DNA from: Pedobacter sp. WC2423
Lineage (GTDB): Bacteria; Bacteroidota; Bacteroidia; Sphingobacteriales; Sphingobacteriaceae
Reading direction: 5' to 3'
Assembly: GCF_040822065.1 (NCBI RefSeq)
Contig: NZ_CP162005.1
Coordinates: 620,001-684,000, forward strand
DNA: 64,000 nt
This document shows positions 35,792 through 44,717 of the stretch, piece by piece (within the stretch, counting starts at the first letter, position 1; every line of letters starts with the position of its first letter). A program made the position numbers and the translations under genes. The notes beneath the pieces are model-generated. The model was not told the origin of the DNA and made no database searches. It saw only the letters and a list, made by a program, of their open reading frames with translations.

Positions 35792-38101
35792 ATGCAAACG
35801 CACAACCTAGGCTACCCGCGAATTGGTAGCAACAGAGAACTGAAAAAAGCCTGCGAACAATACTGGTCTGGCAAAATTACCTTAGCTGATTTATTAAGTA
35901 AAGGCAAAAATATATCCGAGCATAACTGGAAATTACAACAGGAAGCCGGAATAGATCTGATCCCTTCTAATGATTTTTCGTATTATGATCAGATCCTGGA
36001 TATGTCGTTAACAGTAGGCGCTATCCCGAAACGCTATAATCAGGTGGCCTTAAAATCCAATAATGAAATGGATTTGTATTTTGCTATGGCAAGAGGTTAT
36101 CAGAAAGAAGGATTGGACATTACCGCGATGGAAATGACAAAATGGTTAGATACAAATTACCATTATATCGTTCCTGAATTTTATAAAGATCAGGAATTTA
36201 AGTTATTCTCTAATAAAATCGTTAACGAGTTTGTGAGTGCAAAGCGTTTAGGCATTAATAGTAAGCCTGTAATTATCGGACCAGTTTCGTACCTGTTATT
36301 GGGCAAAGAAAAGGAAGAGGGTTTTGATAAACTGGATTTAGTGAAACGTTTATTGCCAGTTTATGTGGAGATTTTAACGGAATTAAAAGCACATGGAGCT
36401 GAATGGATACAGTTTGATGAGCCGTTCCTGGCTTTAGATATTAATGCTCAGGCAAAAGAAGCTTACCAGTATGTTTATGCAGAGCTGAAAAAGAAATTTC
36501 CATTGCTAAAAATCCTGGTGGCTACTTATTTTGAAGGTTTAAAAGATAACCTGGTTTTAGCGGCATCATTACCTGTTCATGCCTTACATATTGATTTGGT
36601 ACGTAATCCAGAGCAGTTGGATGAAGTGCTGAAGGCTATCCCTGGACAATTGATTTTATCTTTGGGTGTAGTTGATGGAAGAAATGTCTGGAAAAATGAT
36701 TTCGAGCAGTCTTTGTCGATCATAAAAAAAGCGGTAGCTCAATTAGGAAGCGAACGCGTATTGATTGCGCCTTCGTGCTCCTTGCTGCATTCACCCTGTG
36801 ATCTGGATTTAGAAACCAATGATCAGACTTTAACTCCTGAGCTTAAACAATGGTTAGCTTTTGCTAAACAAAAGATTGATGAAGTAGTGACGTTGAAGGC
36901 ATTAGCTTCTGAGAATCCTGGTGCAATTGCATTGGAGAAACTGGAAGAAAATAAAGAGGCTGCTTCCAACCGCAGAACGTCGAAACTGATTCACAATGAG
37001 CAAATCAAACAGCGTGTAAGTGCGATTACAGCTAAAGATGCAGCGCGTATAAGTCCTTTTCCTGTACGTAAAAAGACACAGCAGGAAATTTTACAGTTAC
37101 CTCTTTTTCCAACGACCACTATAGGTTCATTTCCACAGACTCCTGAGGTTAGAAGCTGGAGAGCGCAGTTTAAGAAAGGTGAAATTACTCCGGCAGAATA
37201 TGATACTTTATTGAAAAAAGAGACGGAAGAAACAATCCGCTGGCAGGAAGAAGTAGGTATTGATGTATTGGTTCATGGTGAGTTTGAACGCAATGACATG
37301 GTAGAATATTTTGGCGAACAGCTGGACGGTTTCACCTTTACAAAAAACGGATGGGTACAAAGTTACGGTAGCCGTTGTGTTAAGCCTCCTATTATTTATG
37401 GAGATGTACACAGACCAGCGGCAATGACTGTTTACTGGACGGAGTTTGCACAATCACTGACCAAAAGTTTGGTTAAAGGTATGTTAACCGGGCCCGTTAC
37501 GATTTTACAATGGTCTTTTGTCCGGAATGATCAGCCTCGTTCTGTTACTTGTAATCAAATCGCATTAGCAATTCGTGATGAGGTAGTAGATTTGGAAAAA
37601 GTAGGAATCAAAGTTATTCAGATTGACGAACCTGCTATCCGCGAAGGTTTGCCTTTGAGAAAAGCAGCTTGGCAAGCTTATTTGCAATGGGCAGTAAATG
37701 CGTTTAAAATCTCAGCAAGCGGTGTCAAGGATGGAACACAAATCCATACGCATATGTGCTATTCTGAGTTTAACGATATCATTCAGAACATTGCTGATAT
37801 GGATGCGGATGTGATTACTATAGAGTGTTCCCGTTCACAAATGGAATTGTTAGATGCTTTTGCAGACTTTAAATATCCGAATGATATCGGGCCGGGAGTA
37901 TATGATATCCATTCTCCAAGAGTACCTTCAAAAGAAGAAATGGTAGCGCTTTTAATCAAAGCGAAGGCCGTGATTCCCGCTGAGCAACTTTGGGTAAATC
38001 CTGATTGCGGATTAAAAACCCGTCACTGGCCAGAAACCAAAAGTGCTTTGATTGCTATGGTAGCAGCAGCTAAAGAACTAAGTGCAAACAATACCTGTTA
38101 A
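35792..38101 (+). CDS. metE: Cobalamin-independent methionine synthase MetE
   Basis: MetE moves the methyl group of 5-methyltetrahydrofolate-polyglutamate to homocysteine, the last step of methionine synthesis. The 769-residue length and both halves fit the family: the N-terminal domain starts [17 protein letters not shown], and the C-terminal catalytic domain starts about residue 440 with [13 protein letters not shown]. Zinc ligands are H654 and C656 in HTHMC and C739 in NPDCGLKTR. The gene is divergent from an Lrp-type regulator and has a leader hairpin, so its expression is likely tied to methionine supply. A terminator follows. Confidence 0.97.
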   Translation: MQTHNLGYPRIGSNRELKKACEQYWSGKITLADLLSKGKNISEHNWKLQQEAGIDLIPSNDFSYYDQILDMSLTVGAIPKRYNQVALKSNNEMDLYFAMARGYQKEGLDITAMEMTKWLDTNYHYIVPEFYKDQEFKLFSNKIVNEFVSAKRLGINSKPVIIGPVSYLLLGKEKEEGFDKLDLVKRLLPVYVEILTELKAHGAEWIQFDEPFLALDINAQAKEAYQYVYAELKKKFPLLKILVATYFEGLKDNLVLAASLPVHALHIDLVRNPEQLDEVLKAIPGQLILSLGVVDGRNVWKNDFEQSLSIIKKAVAQLGSERVLIAPSCSLLHSPCDLDLETNDQTLTPELKQWLAFAKQKIDEVVTLKALASENPGAIALEKLEENKEAASNRRTSKLIHNEQIKQRVSAITAKDAARISPFPVRKKTQQEILQLPLFPTTTIGSFPQTPEVRSWRAQFKKGEITPAEYDTLLKKETEETIRWQEEVGIDVLVHGEFERNDMVEYFGEQLDGFTFTKNGWVQSYGSRCVKPPIIYGDVHRPAAMTVYWTEFAQSLTKSLVKGMLTGPVTILQWSFVRNDQPRSVTCNQIALAIRDEVVDLEKVGIKVIQIDEPAIREGLPLRKAAWQAYLQWAVNAFKISASGVKDGTQIHTHMCYSEFNDIIQNIADMDADVITIECSRSQMELLDAFADFKYPNDIGPGVYDIHSPRVPSKEEMVALLIKAKAVIPAEQLWVNPDCGLKTRHWPETKSALIAMVAAAKELSANNTC

Positions 38102-38143
38102 ATTAAAGGTAAGCAGTTTAATATATTTTGAGGATCACCTGGT

Positions 38144-38183
38144 AATAAAACCTTCTCTGACAATTTGCAGAGCGGGTTTTATT
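38144..38183 (+). terminator. Terminator of metE
   Basis: AATAAAACC (38144-38152) pairs with GGTTTTATT (38175-38183), and the inner CTCTG/CAGAG also pairs around an 8-nt loop with a 2 x 2 internal mismatch. It lies 43 bp after metE. Confidence 0.7.
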
Positions 38184-38292
38184 GGTTTATTAAAGATTTG
38201 TGTTCATACTTAACCGAAAAAAATGAAGAAAAACCTTGTGTGTTAAATAGCTACATTTATCTTGAAAAATTATCAGTCAAAATAATAGCAAA

Positions 38293-38859
38293 ATGGATAG
38301 TATTCAAGAAGAATTTTCAGCAGAGGAACAAAAAGAGTTTTTCGAAATATTGAAGGCACGTTTTGAGAAGAACAGGAACCGTCATAAGGATTTGGAATGG
38401 GCTGGCGTACAGGAAAAATTAGAAGCGCATCCTGAAAAAATGAAGTCGCTGTGGGCAATGGAAAAAACTGGCGGTGAACCGGATGTTGTTGGTTATGATC
38501 AAAAGACAAAAGAATATGTTTTCTATGATTGTTCCCCGGAGAGTCCGAAAGGCCGCAGAAGTCTTTGTTATGACCTCGAAGCGCATACATCAAGGAAAGA
38601 GTTTAAACCGGAAAATAATGTCATTGACGTGGCAGCTGATATTGGCGTTGAACTTTTAACAGAAGAAGAATACCGGGAATTACAGCAAATAGGGAGTTTT
38701 GATGCCAAAACCTCGAGCTGGATAAAAACACCTGCTGATATCAGAAAATTAGGTGGAGCTATTTTTTGTGACCGGCGTTATAATACGGTCTTTGTTTACC
38801 ACAATGGAGCAGAATCTTATTATGCTTCCCGTGGTTTTCGTGGTGCATTGAGGGTCTGA
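38293..38859 (+). CDS. DUF4256 family protein
   Basis: The 188-residue cytosolic protein matches the DUF4256 layout: an N-terminal helical part with ILKARFEKNRNRHKDLEW, a block MEKTGGEPDVVGYDQKTKEY near residues 57-75, YDCSPESPKGRRSLCYD near 78-95, and a C-terminal GGAIFCDRRYNTVFVYHNGAESYY. The function of the family is unknown. It lies alone, 190 bp after metE, with no sign of co-transcription. Confidence 0.82.
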   Translation: MDSIQEEFSAEEQKEFFEILKARFEKNRNRHKDLEWAGVQEKLEAHPEKMKSLWAMEKTGGEPDVVGYDQKTKEYVFYDCSPESPKGRRSLCYDLEAHTSRKEFKPENNVIDVAADIGVELLTEEEYRELQQIGSFDAKTSSWIKTPADIRKLGGAIFCDRRYNTVFVYHNGAESYYASRGFRGALRV

Positions 38860-38960
38860 TGTTTTAGACATGCTTTAAGCATTGCTATGGTCGATGGATT
38901 GTATCTAATTATTCTACATAATGGTACTCAAAAGAGCCCGTCTATCCTGATCAATTTATA

Positions 38961-38997
38961 AAAAAGCCGTCTTTTTTAGATAAGAAGACAGCTTTTT
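38961..38997 (-). terminator. Terminator of the 860-aa TonB receptor gene
   Basis: AAAAAGCCGTCTT (38961-38973) pairs with AAGACAGCTTTTT (38985-38997) with one mismatch. It lies 14 bp past the minus-strand stop at 39011. Confidence 0.75.
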
Positions 38998-39010
38998 AAC
39001 CTATAAAACC

Positions 39011-41593
39011 TTATAAAGAATAACGTAGTGTTACTCCATAAGTTCTTGGATCACCGAGTACACCAGCATATAAACCGGAGTTACCTGCTGCGGCCTGCAA
39101 TTGTTCATAATAATTTTTATTAGCTATATTTCTTGCCCAGATGAATACAGAGAATTTATCTGACTTGAATCCTAATCTACCATTCAACAAAGAATAACCT
39201 TCGACATTTAACACACTCGATGGTGTTGGATTTGAAGAATATTGTGAACGGTAACTGGCATCAGCTGCAATAAAATATCTGCCTGCTGTGGTGGCCAGTT
39301 TGCCAGGATTGCTGAATTCTGCACCACCAGAAACATTCCATTTAGAAATACCTGGTAACCTGCCTCCGGAAGCATCTTTAAATGCTACCTGAGTAGCTAC
39401 GCCATTTACAAGTTCAGTATGGCCGGTTTCTTCTAAGGGGAGCGGTGCATTGGTGAATTTTATATATTTACCATCAAGATAAGCCAGAGCGGCATTTATA
39501 GTTAAGAACCTTCCTGCTTGATAAGTTCCATCAACTTCCAGACCTTTTACCCTCACTTTTTCTGCATTGGCAAGATAACCTCTGTTTACACCTAATTGTG
39601 GCGATTGTACATTGGTCTGGTAATCTTTGATAGCTGTATTGAAAACACTGATGTTTAAGATTGCACCTTTAACAGGTTTAGTTTTAATGCCCAGTTCATA
39701 ATGCTGAACATATTCTGGTTTTACGACGGCCACAGACAAATCTGCTTCTCCGGTAGCAGTAGTTGGCAAGCCACCTACATTAACACCAACTGGTTTATAT
39801 GCGGTAGAAAAGGTTCCATAAGCGTTTAACTTAGTAGTAGGGCGGTAGGAAACTGTGATATTACCGGACAAATTATTATTGTCCACATGGGTATTGAAGC
39901 GCTGATTGGCATAAACAGCTGTTTTTAATGCAAGTAAAGCCGGATTTGCGGTTTGCAATCCTCCATAAGTTGTCCTGTCATAGTCTACATCTTTTTTATC
40001 ATAAGTATATCTTAAGCCGGGTAAAACGTGCAGGTGATTCAGAATTTCCCAGTCAACCTGTGCAAATACAGCAGCACTTAATGATTTGATGGTTGAATTG
40101 GTTTTGATACCGTAGCCATCTAACAGGCCTGGTGTGGAGTATAATGCCTGCGCACCGGTATTACTTGTTTGCACAAATCTCCACTGATCTTTACCAACTT
40201 CTTCTGTCTGCCCTAATCCTTTCAAATTCTGACTCAGGAAATATACACCGATTACGCCGCTTACTTTTTCCGATAAATTACCGGCATATCTGACTTCCTG
40301 TGAATATTGATCATGACGGGAGGTTCCCTGAGATTTAGTTAGTGCAGACAATTCTGAGAAATCCCTGTCGTTTGTAGGGTTCCAGTTCCAGAACCTCCAG
40401 GCGGTAGTTGAAGTCAGTGTCCCATTGCCTATTTTATAATCCAGGTTTACGGATAAACCACCAATAGACTGATCGTGCTTCCATGGTGTATTGGTATTGA
40501 TTGTCCTGGATTTCGGGTCTGCGACAGGCTGCTGGTAGCCTAAATCAGAAACAATTTTGGCATATTGACGGTAAGGACTTCTTTCTGTTGCAGTAACGCC
40601 TGCAATTACCAGTGGGTAACCTGCGGGATGCTGAATGCTTGCATCTCCACTAAACAAGATTTGTAATTTATCTGAAGGGGTATAATACAATTGGCCTTTA
40701 AAACCAAGATTGTTCTGACCGCTATATCTGCGTTCTTCTTTAGTATTGAAAATTGTACCATCACGCTGAGTTCCCGAAATGGATAATCTTGCGGCAAGAT
40801 TTTTTCCAACACCTCCGGTAACTGAGGTTTTCGCCTGCATAAAGTTATAGTTTCCAAAGCTCAATTCAACTTTCCCGCCTGGCGTTTGTGTTGGCTTGGC
40901 TGTAGTAATGTTAAAGGCACCTGCGGTCGTGTTTTTGCCAAACAATGTTCCTTGTGGGCCACGTAATATTTCTATTTGTTCAATGTCAAGAAAATCAGTA
41001 GAAGTAGCAGCAGGACGGGCCTGGTAAACCCCGTCTACATAAAAGCCTGCTCCAGGATCTATACCGTCATTGGTTAAGCCAAATGTTGAGCCCAGCCCTC
41101 TGATATTCAATGTAGTGTTCCTGGCATTTGAAGCATACAGTTGTACTGAAGGAACCAGTTCTTTTAAGCGGTTAACATTAAAAGCGCCTGCGTTTTCTGC
41201 GGCCTGGCCTCCGATAACTGTAATTGCGATAGGTACATCCTGTAATACTTCTGAACGTCTTCTTGAGGTAACAACGATTTCATCAAGCAGTGCACTTTCA
41301 ATCAGGATTAATTCAAAAGGTGTATCCTGAAGTTTTAGAATCTGGAAATCCTGGGATTTGTAGCCAATTGAACTCACCCGAAGGTAAAATGGAAGCTCTT
41401 GTTTTGAATCGATAGTGAATTTGCCGTCAACATCTGCAGTTGCAGAAATCTTAGTGCCTCTGATCAGTACTGTTGCATGTGGTACAGGAACGCCGTTACT
41501 GCTTTTTATAATGCCCGTTATCGCACTTTGGGCAAAAACATAATTTGCTGTGAGCAGGAGTGAAAGGATAATGAGTAAATGTTTCTTCATCAT
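39011..41593 (-). CDS. TonB-dependent receptor, likely siderophore type
   Basis: From the Met at 41593 the protein has 860 residues: a signal peptide (about 1-22, NYVFAQ), a carboxypeptidase-regulatory-like domain (about 23-105), a plug (about 108-235, with LLDEIVVTSRRR, LNIRGLGSTFGL and EILRGPQGTLFGKNTTAGA) and a barrel ending TYGVTLRYSL. The plug and barrel resemble the proteobacterial siderophore/xenobiotic receptor type (GPQGTLFGKNTTAGAFNI), joined here to the extra domain usual for Bacteroidota. The ligand is probably a ferric chelate, but this is not proven. The ORF opens 10 codons earlier; the tandem Met at 41593 begins the signal peptide. The upstream gap is long. Confidence 0.88.
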   Translation of the reverse strand: MMKKHLLIILSLLLTANYVFAQSAITGIIKSSNGVPVPHATVLIRGTKISATADVDGKFTIDSKQELPFYLRVSSIGYKSQDFQILKLQDTPFELILIESALLDEIVVTSRRRSEVLQDVPIAITVIGGQAAENAGAFNVNRLKELVPSVQLYASNARNTTLNIRGLGSTFGLTNDGIDPGAGFYVDGVYQARPAATSTDFLDIEQIEILRGPQGTLFGKNTTAGAFNITTAKPTQTPGGKVELSFGNYNFMQAKTSVTGGVGKNLAARLSISGTQRDGTIFNTKEERRYSGQNNLGFKGQLYYTPSDKLQILFSGDASIQHPAGYPLVIAGVTATERSPYRQYAKIVSDLGYQQPVADPKSRTINTNTPWKHDQSIGGLSVNLDYKIGNGTLTSTTAWRFWNWNPTNDRDFSELSALTKSQGTSRHDQYSQEVRYAGNLSEKVSGVIGVYFLSQNLKGLGQTEEVGKDQWRFVQTSNTGAQALYSTPGLLDGYGIKTNSTIKSLSAAVFAQVDWEILNHLHVLPGLRYTYDKKDVDYDRTTYGGLQTANPALLALKTAVYANQRFNTHVDNNNLSGNITVSYRPTTKLNAYGTFSTAYKPVGVNVGGLPTTATGEADLSVAVVKPEYVQHYELGIKTKPVKGAILNISVFNTAIKDYQTNVQSPQLGVNRGYLANAEKVRVKGLEVDGTYQAGRFLTINAALAYLDGKYIKFTNAPLPLEETGHTELVNGVATQVAFKDASGGRLPGISKWNVSGGAEFSNPGKLATTAGRYFIAADASYRSQYSSNPTPSSVLNVEGYSLLNGRLGFKSDKFSVFIWARNIANKNYYEQLQAAAGNSGLYAGVLGDPRTYGVTLRYSL

Positions 41594-41968
41594 ATTAATA
41601 GTCAATAGTTTGATTATACGCAACCAGGTAATTGGTTTTATGCGTTAGTTTTCGGTGATTATTGCATAGCAAAGCCATATGGACGTTTTCAACATCCAGC
41701 AACGTTTTAAAATATGATATTTGCAGGCTTTTTAGTCTTGCTCAGTGATTACTGAACTGAATCAACAGCAACAGTAGGTTAGAAAGAGGGTTCCTTCTTT
41801 AGCTGTTTTTCTTTTCATTTTTATAAAATGTAAGTCTGTTTTCATTTGGTTCTGATTGTAAAGATTTATGTTGATTATACGAATATAGTATTCTTTTTTT
41901 GTTTAAAAGATTAAATCTATAGATTTTGTAGTTTTTATTTGAACGGACAATGAAACCCTTGTAATATT
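41594..41968. other. AT-rich region upstream of the TonB receptor
   Basis: About 375 bp without a supported gene. It must carry the receptor's promoter on the minus strand and that of the small ORF on the plus strand. I see no clear Fur-like or other palindrome. Confidence 0.4.
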
Positions 41969-42136
41969 ATGATTTATAATATATTAAGGCAGGTGTTAGT
42001 TGTTGAAGATCAGATCAAAGAACAACAAATTAATCTGGACTCAAAAGCAAAGAGGATGACTGGTAAACCTGATGAACTGGTACAAAAGGCTTCTTCAATT
42101 GAATCTGATCATTCAATTGAAGAAGAAACAAATTAG
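41969..42136 (+). CDS. Possible 55-aa charged protein
   Basis: An ATG at 41969 opens 55 codons ending in TAG at 42134-42136. The product is helical and charged (QIKEQQINLDSKAKR, IEEETN at the end) with codon use like its neighbours and no membrane segment. A terminator hairpin at 42151-42186 follows 14 bp after the stop, which supports a real transcription unit. A 15-nt inverted repeat (42090-42104 and 42111-42125) lies within its last codons, which could instead mean that the region is only a regulatory RNA. I recognise no family. Confidence 0.45.
   Translation: MIYNILRQVLVVEDQIKEQQINLDSKAKRMTGKPDELVQKASSIESDHSIEEETN
42090..42125. repeat. Perfect 15-nt inverted repeat inside the small ORF
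   Basis: CTTCTTCAATTGAAT (42090-42104) and its exact complement (42111-42125) flank CTGATC. It lies inside the end of the 55-codon ORF. It has no T run and could be an RNA stem or a protein site. Confidence 0.5.
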
Positions 42137-42150
42137 TTAACATGGTGATC

Positions 42151-42193
42151 ATGTTTGAGGTAGTGCAGGGTAGCCTCCTCAAACATTATTTTT
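42151..42193. terminator. Bidirectional terminator near azoR
   Basis: ATGTTTGAGG (42151-42160) pairs with CCTCAAACAT (42177-42186), followed by TATTTTT. It lies between the 55-codon ORF and the minus-strand stop of azoR at 42208. Confidence 0.75.
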
Positions 42194-42207
42194 AGTTAAA
42201 AGAAGAT

Positions 42208-42810
42208 TTAATCAATCTTTATACTGTCTATTGCTTTCTCCATTGCATGCTCTTTTATTCCAGGTACTTTTAATCCTTCAGCACGGAATACCGACAGATC
42301 TGTCATGCCTAAAGCACCAAGGAAGGCTTTTAAATAAGGCGCAACAAAGTCGTTGGCTTTACCCGGGCCTTGTGAATAGACACCACCAGAAGACATAGCC
42401 ACATAAACTTTTTTTCCTGTTACCATTCCGACAGGGCCGTTTTCACTATAACCAAAAGTTATTCCTGCCCTTGTAATATGATCAATCCAGGCCTTTAAGG
42501 AGGTATGTATGGTAAAGTTGTAAAGCGGTGCACCAATAACAATGGTATCTGCAGCGAATAATTGTTTAACGACCTGGTCAGAAAAACGGATAGATTCTTT
42601 TTCTTCCTCAGTAAGCTGGTCTGCGGGAATAAAAAAGGTCCGGAGAACCTCAGGCGTAAGATGCGGAATTTTGGCATCTACAAGATTTAATTCTTCCACT
42701 GTACTACCCGGGTACTTATGCTGAATTTTTTCAACTATAGTATTACCCAGCTTAATGCTTTGTGATTCTTTGCCTTGTATGCTTGAGATTAAATGAAGGA
42801 TACGTTTCAT
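42208..42810 (-). CDS. azoR: FMN-dependent NADH-azoreductase
   Basis: AzoR is a cytosolic flavodoxin-fold enzyme that reduces quinones and azo compounds with NADH by two-electron steps and so protects from electrophile stress. The 200-residue length is typical. Motifs are the N-terminal FMN loop (HLISSIQGKESQSIKLGNTI), APLYNFTIHTSLKAWIDHITRAG at about 94-116, and the SSGGVYS loop near 140. It is divergent from an HxlR-type regulator with 122 bp between starts, the arrangement seen for YodB-controlled azoreductases in Bacillus. Confidence 0.9.
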   Translation of the reverse strand: MKRILHLISSIQGKESQSIKLGNTIVEKIQHKYPGSTVEELNLVDAKIPHLTPEVLRTFFIPADQLTEEEKESIRFSDQVVKQLFAADTIVIGAPLYNFTIHTSLKAWIDHITRAGITFGYSENGPVGMVTGKKVYVAMSSGGVYSQGPGKANDFVAPYLKAFLGALGMTDLSVFRAEGLKVPGIKEHAMEKAIDSIKID

Positions 42811-42879
42811 ATGAAAATTTGTTTATTTAATAATATTAATTAAAGCAAATGTATAGTTACCTATTGATCAAAAGTCCAT

Positions 42880-42915
42880 ACTTACCTGAAGGAAAGCGGT
42901 TACATTGAGGTAAGT
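42880..42915. promoter_or_regulatory. Inverted repeat in the azoR/HxlR intergenic region
   Basis: ACTTACCT (42880-42887) and AGGTAAGT (42908-42915) are perfect 8-nt complements separated by 20 nt, between the divergent azoR and HxlR genes. It is a candidate site for the HxlR regulator; a binding role is inferred. Confidence 0.4.
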
Positions 42916-42932
42916 GATGTATCTTTACGGCT

Positions 42933-43310
42933 ATGAAAATGATTAGAAATGAGGATCTTCCAAGCCATGAAGAGTGCACAGGCTCACTCAAAAACGTCCT
43001 TGATGCATTGTATGTTCTGAATGGAAAGTGGAGGCTGGCGCTGATCCTTTGCCTGGTGCAATCATCCAAACGTTTTAATGAAATTCAGCATGAAATCAAG
43101 GGAATATCCTCCAAGGTATTGGCTAACGAGTTAAAGAATCTGGAATTGAATGACTTTATCAAACGTAACGTATATCCAACTACCCCGGTAACTATTATCT
43201 ATGAAGCAACCGATTATAGCAGGACTTTGAAAAATGTAATAGGTGAACTGAGTACATGGGGTCAGCAGCATAGAGAGAAAATTAAGCAAAGTATGCGAAA
43301 ACAATCCTGA
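42933..43310 (+). CDS. HxlR family transcriptional regulator
   Basis: The 125-residue protein is a winged-helix dimer of the HxlR type: SLKNVLDALYVLNGKWRLALIL at about 18-39, then the recognition part FNEIQHEIKGISSKVLANELKNLE (about 47-70) and the wing with IIYEATDYSRTLK. A single Cys15 near the N-terminus (HEECTGSL) is where YodB/HypR-type members sense thiol-reactive quinones and aldehydes. Divergent azoR makes it a likely redox- or electrophile-sensing repressor of azoR. The antiporter gene starts 76 bp downstream on the same strand. Confidence 0.88.
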   Translation: MKMIRNEDLPSHEECTGSLKNVLDALYVLNGKWRLALILCLVQSSKRFNEIQHEIKGISSKVLANELKNLELNDFIKRNVYPTTPVTIIYEATDYSRTLKNVIGELSTWGQQHREKIKQSMRKQS

Positions 43311-43386
43311 GACCTGAATTCTTTAACAGGAATTAAAACTAACAATCTTTAAAGTTCAGTGTTATTATTTACAAATTATAAAAACA

Positions 43387-44637
43387 ATGGATCAATACCT
43401 CGTTATACTCACGATCATAGGGGTAGGAATCCTTGGGATGGCCTGGATGCCGTCCTTTACTGCCAAAACCAGGATATCATATTCTATCGTTTACCTTTTG
43501 ATCGGTATGCTGCTTTACAGCGTTTTTGATTTCCTGCCTGCCCCAAATCCAAGGGTACATGGTGAATTTACACTTCATTTGACAGAACTGGTGCTTATTG
43601 TCTCACTGATGTGCACGGGGCTTAAAATCGACCAGAAATTTTCATTCAGGACATGGATAATTCCATTCCGGCTGATTACTATTACCATGTTCCTTTGTAT
43701 AGCAACAGTTACATTAATAGGCATCTATTATTTTAAAATGCCTCTTTCTACTTCCATATTACTTGCTGCGGTACTTTCACCTACAGACCCTGTACTGGCT
43801 ACTGATGTGCAGGTAGGTGATCCCAATCAGGAAGATCGTGACAATGCTAAGTTTTCTCTTACCACTGAAGCTGGTTTTAATGATGGTATGGCATTTCCAT
43901 TTGTATGGCTTGCCATCGCACTGGCCATGACTTCAGGAGGCGAAATTCCCTTTTTATTTACATGGGCATTGAAACATGTACTTTACCAGATTGCTGCCGG
44001 GTTAGTTTGCGGATTTCTACTGGGTAAATTATTGGGTTATGTACTTTTTACGCTTGGTAAGAGATATGAAACTTTCTTTACTCAGGATGGTTTTGTCTCT
44101 ATAGCAGCGACACTGATCGTATACGGCGCAACTGAAATTGTTCATGGATATGGATTTATTGCCGTATTTATTGCTGCGATAACACTCAGAGGTTACGAGA
44201 GGGGGCATAAATATCATAACCGCCTGCATGCATTTTCAGATCAGATTGAAAGGATACTTGTTGCCATTATGCTGATTCTTTTTGGAGGCAGCCTTGTGCG
44301 TGGTGTAATGAACAGCCTCACCTGGCCAATGGCAGCATTCGGCATTGTCTTTATTTTTGTGATCAGACCATTATCTGGTCTGATCGGACTGATTGGCACC
44401 AAGCTCAAAATCCAGGAGAAACTGGTCATCAGTTTTTACGGTATCCGGGGAATGGGATCTATTTATTATCTGGCTTTCGCTTTTGGAACCACTTTTTTTA
44501 AATATCAGGATGCCCTTTGGTCAATTATAGCCTTTATTGTACTTATTTCTATTGGTATACACGGGATTACTGCTGGCTTTACTTTTAAAAAACTCGAGCA
44601 GGTATTACCTGAGGATAACGAATTAATTGCCAAATAA
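43387..44637 (+). CDS. Cation:proton antiporter (CPA1/NhaP type)
   Basis: The 416-residue membrane protein has about 12 hydrophobic segments and the CPA1 motifs: SPTDPVLATDVQVG near residue 137 and FNDGMAFPF near 165, the Asn-Asp pair that binds Na+ or H+. It should exchange Na+ or K+ for protons at the inner membrane to control pH and salt. It follows the HxlR gene by 76 bp on the same strand and may be co-transcribed with it; a link to electrophile defence, like the Kef systems, is possible but not shown. No terminator is obvious after it. Confidence 0.87.
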   Translation: MDQYLVILTIIGVGILGMAWMPSFTAKTRISYSIVYLLIGMLLYSVFDFLPAPNPRVHGEFTLHLTELVLIVSLMCTGLKIDQKFSFRTWIIPFRLITITMFLCIATVTLIGIYYFKMPLSTSILLAAVLSPTDPVLATDVQVGDPNQEDRDNAKFSLTTEAGFNDGMAFPFVWLAIALAMTSGGEIPFLFTWALKHVLYQIAAGLVCGFLLGKLLGYVLFTLGKRYETFFTQDGFVSIAATLIVYGATEIVHGYGFIAVFIAAITLRGYERGHKYHNRLHAFSDQIERILVAIMLILFGGSLVRGVMNSLTWPMAAFGIVFIFVIRPLSGLIGLIGTKLKIQEKLVISFYGIRGMGSIYYLAFAFGTTFFKYQDALWSIIAFIVLISIGIHGITAGFTFKKLEQVLPEDNELIAK

Positions 44638-44717
44638 TCCGTTCAGGAAAGGAGATTATTATTTTCAGGTTTCTATGTTTTTTGTTAAAGATGGTCTATT
44701 ATAGGATTTCCGGAAAT

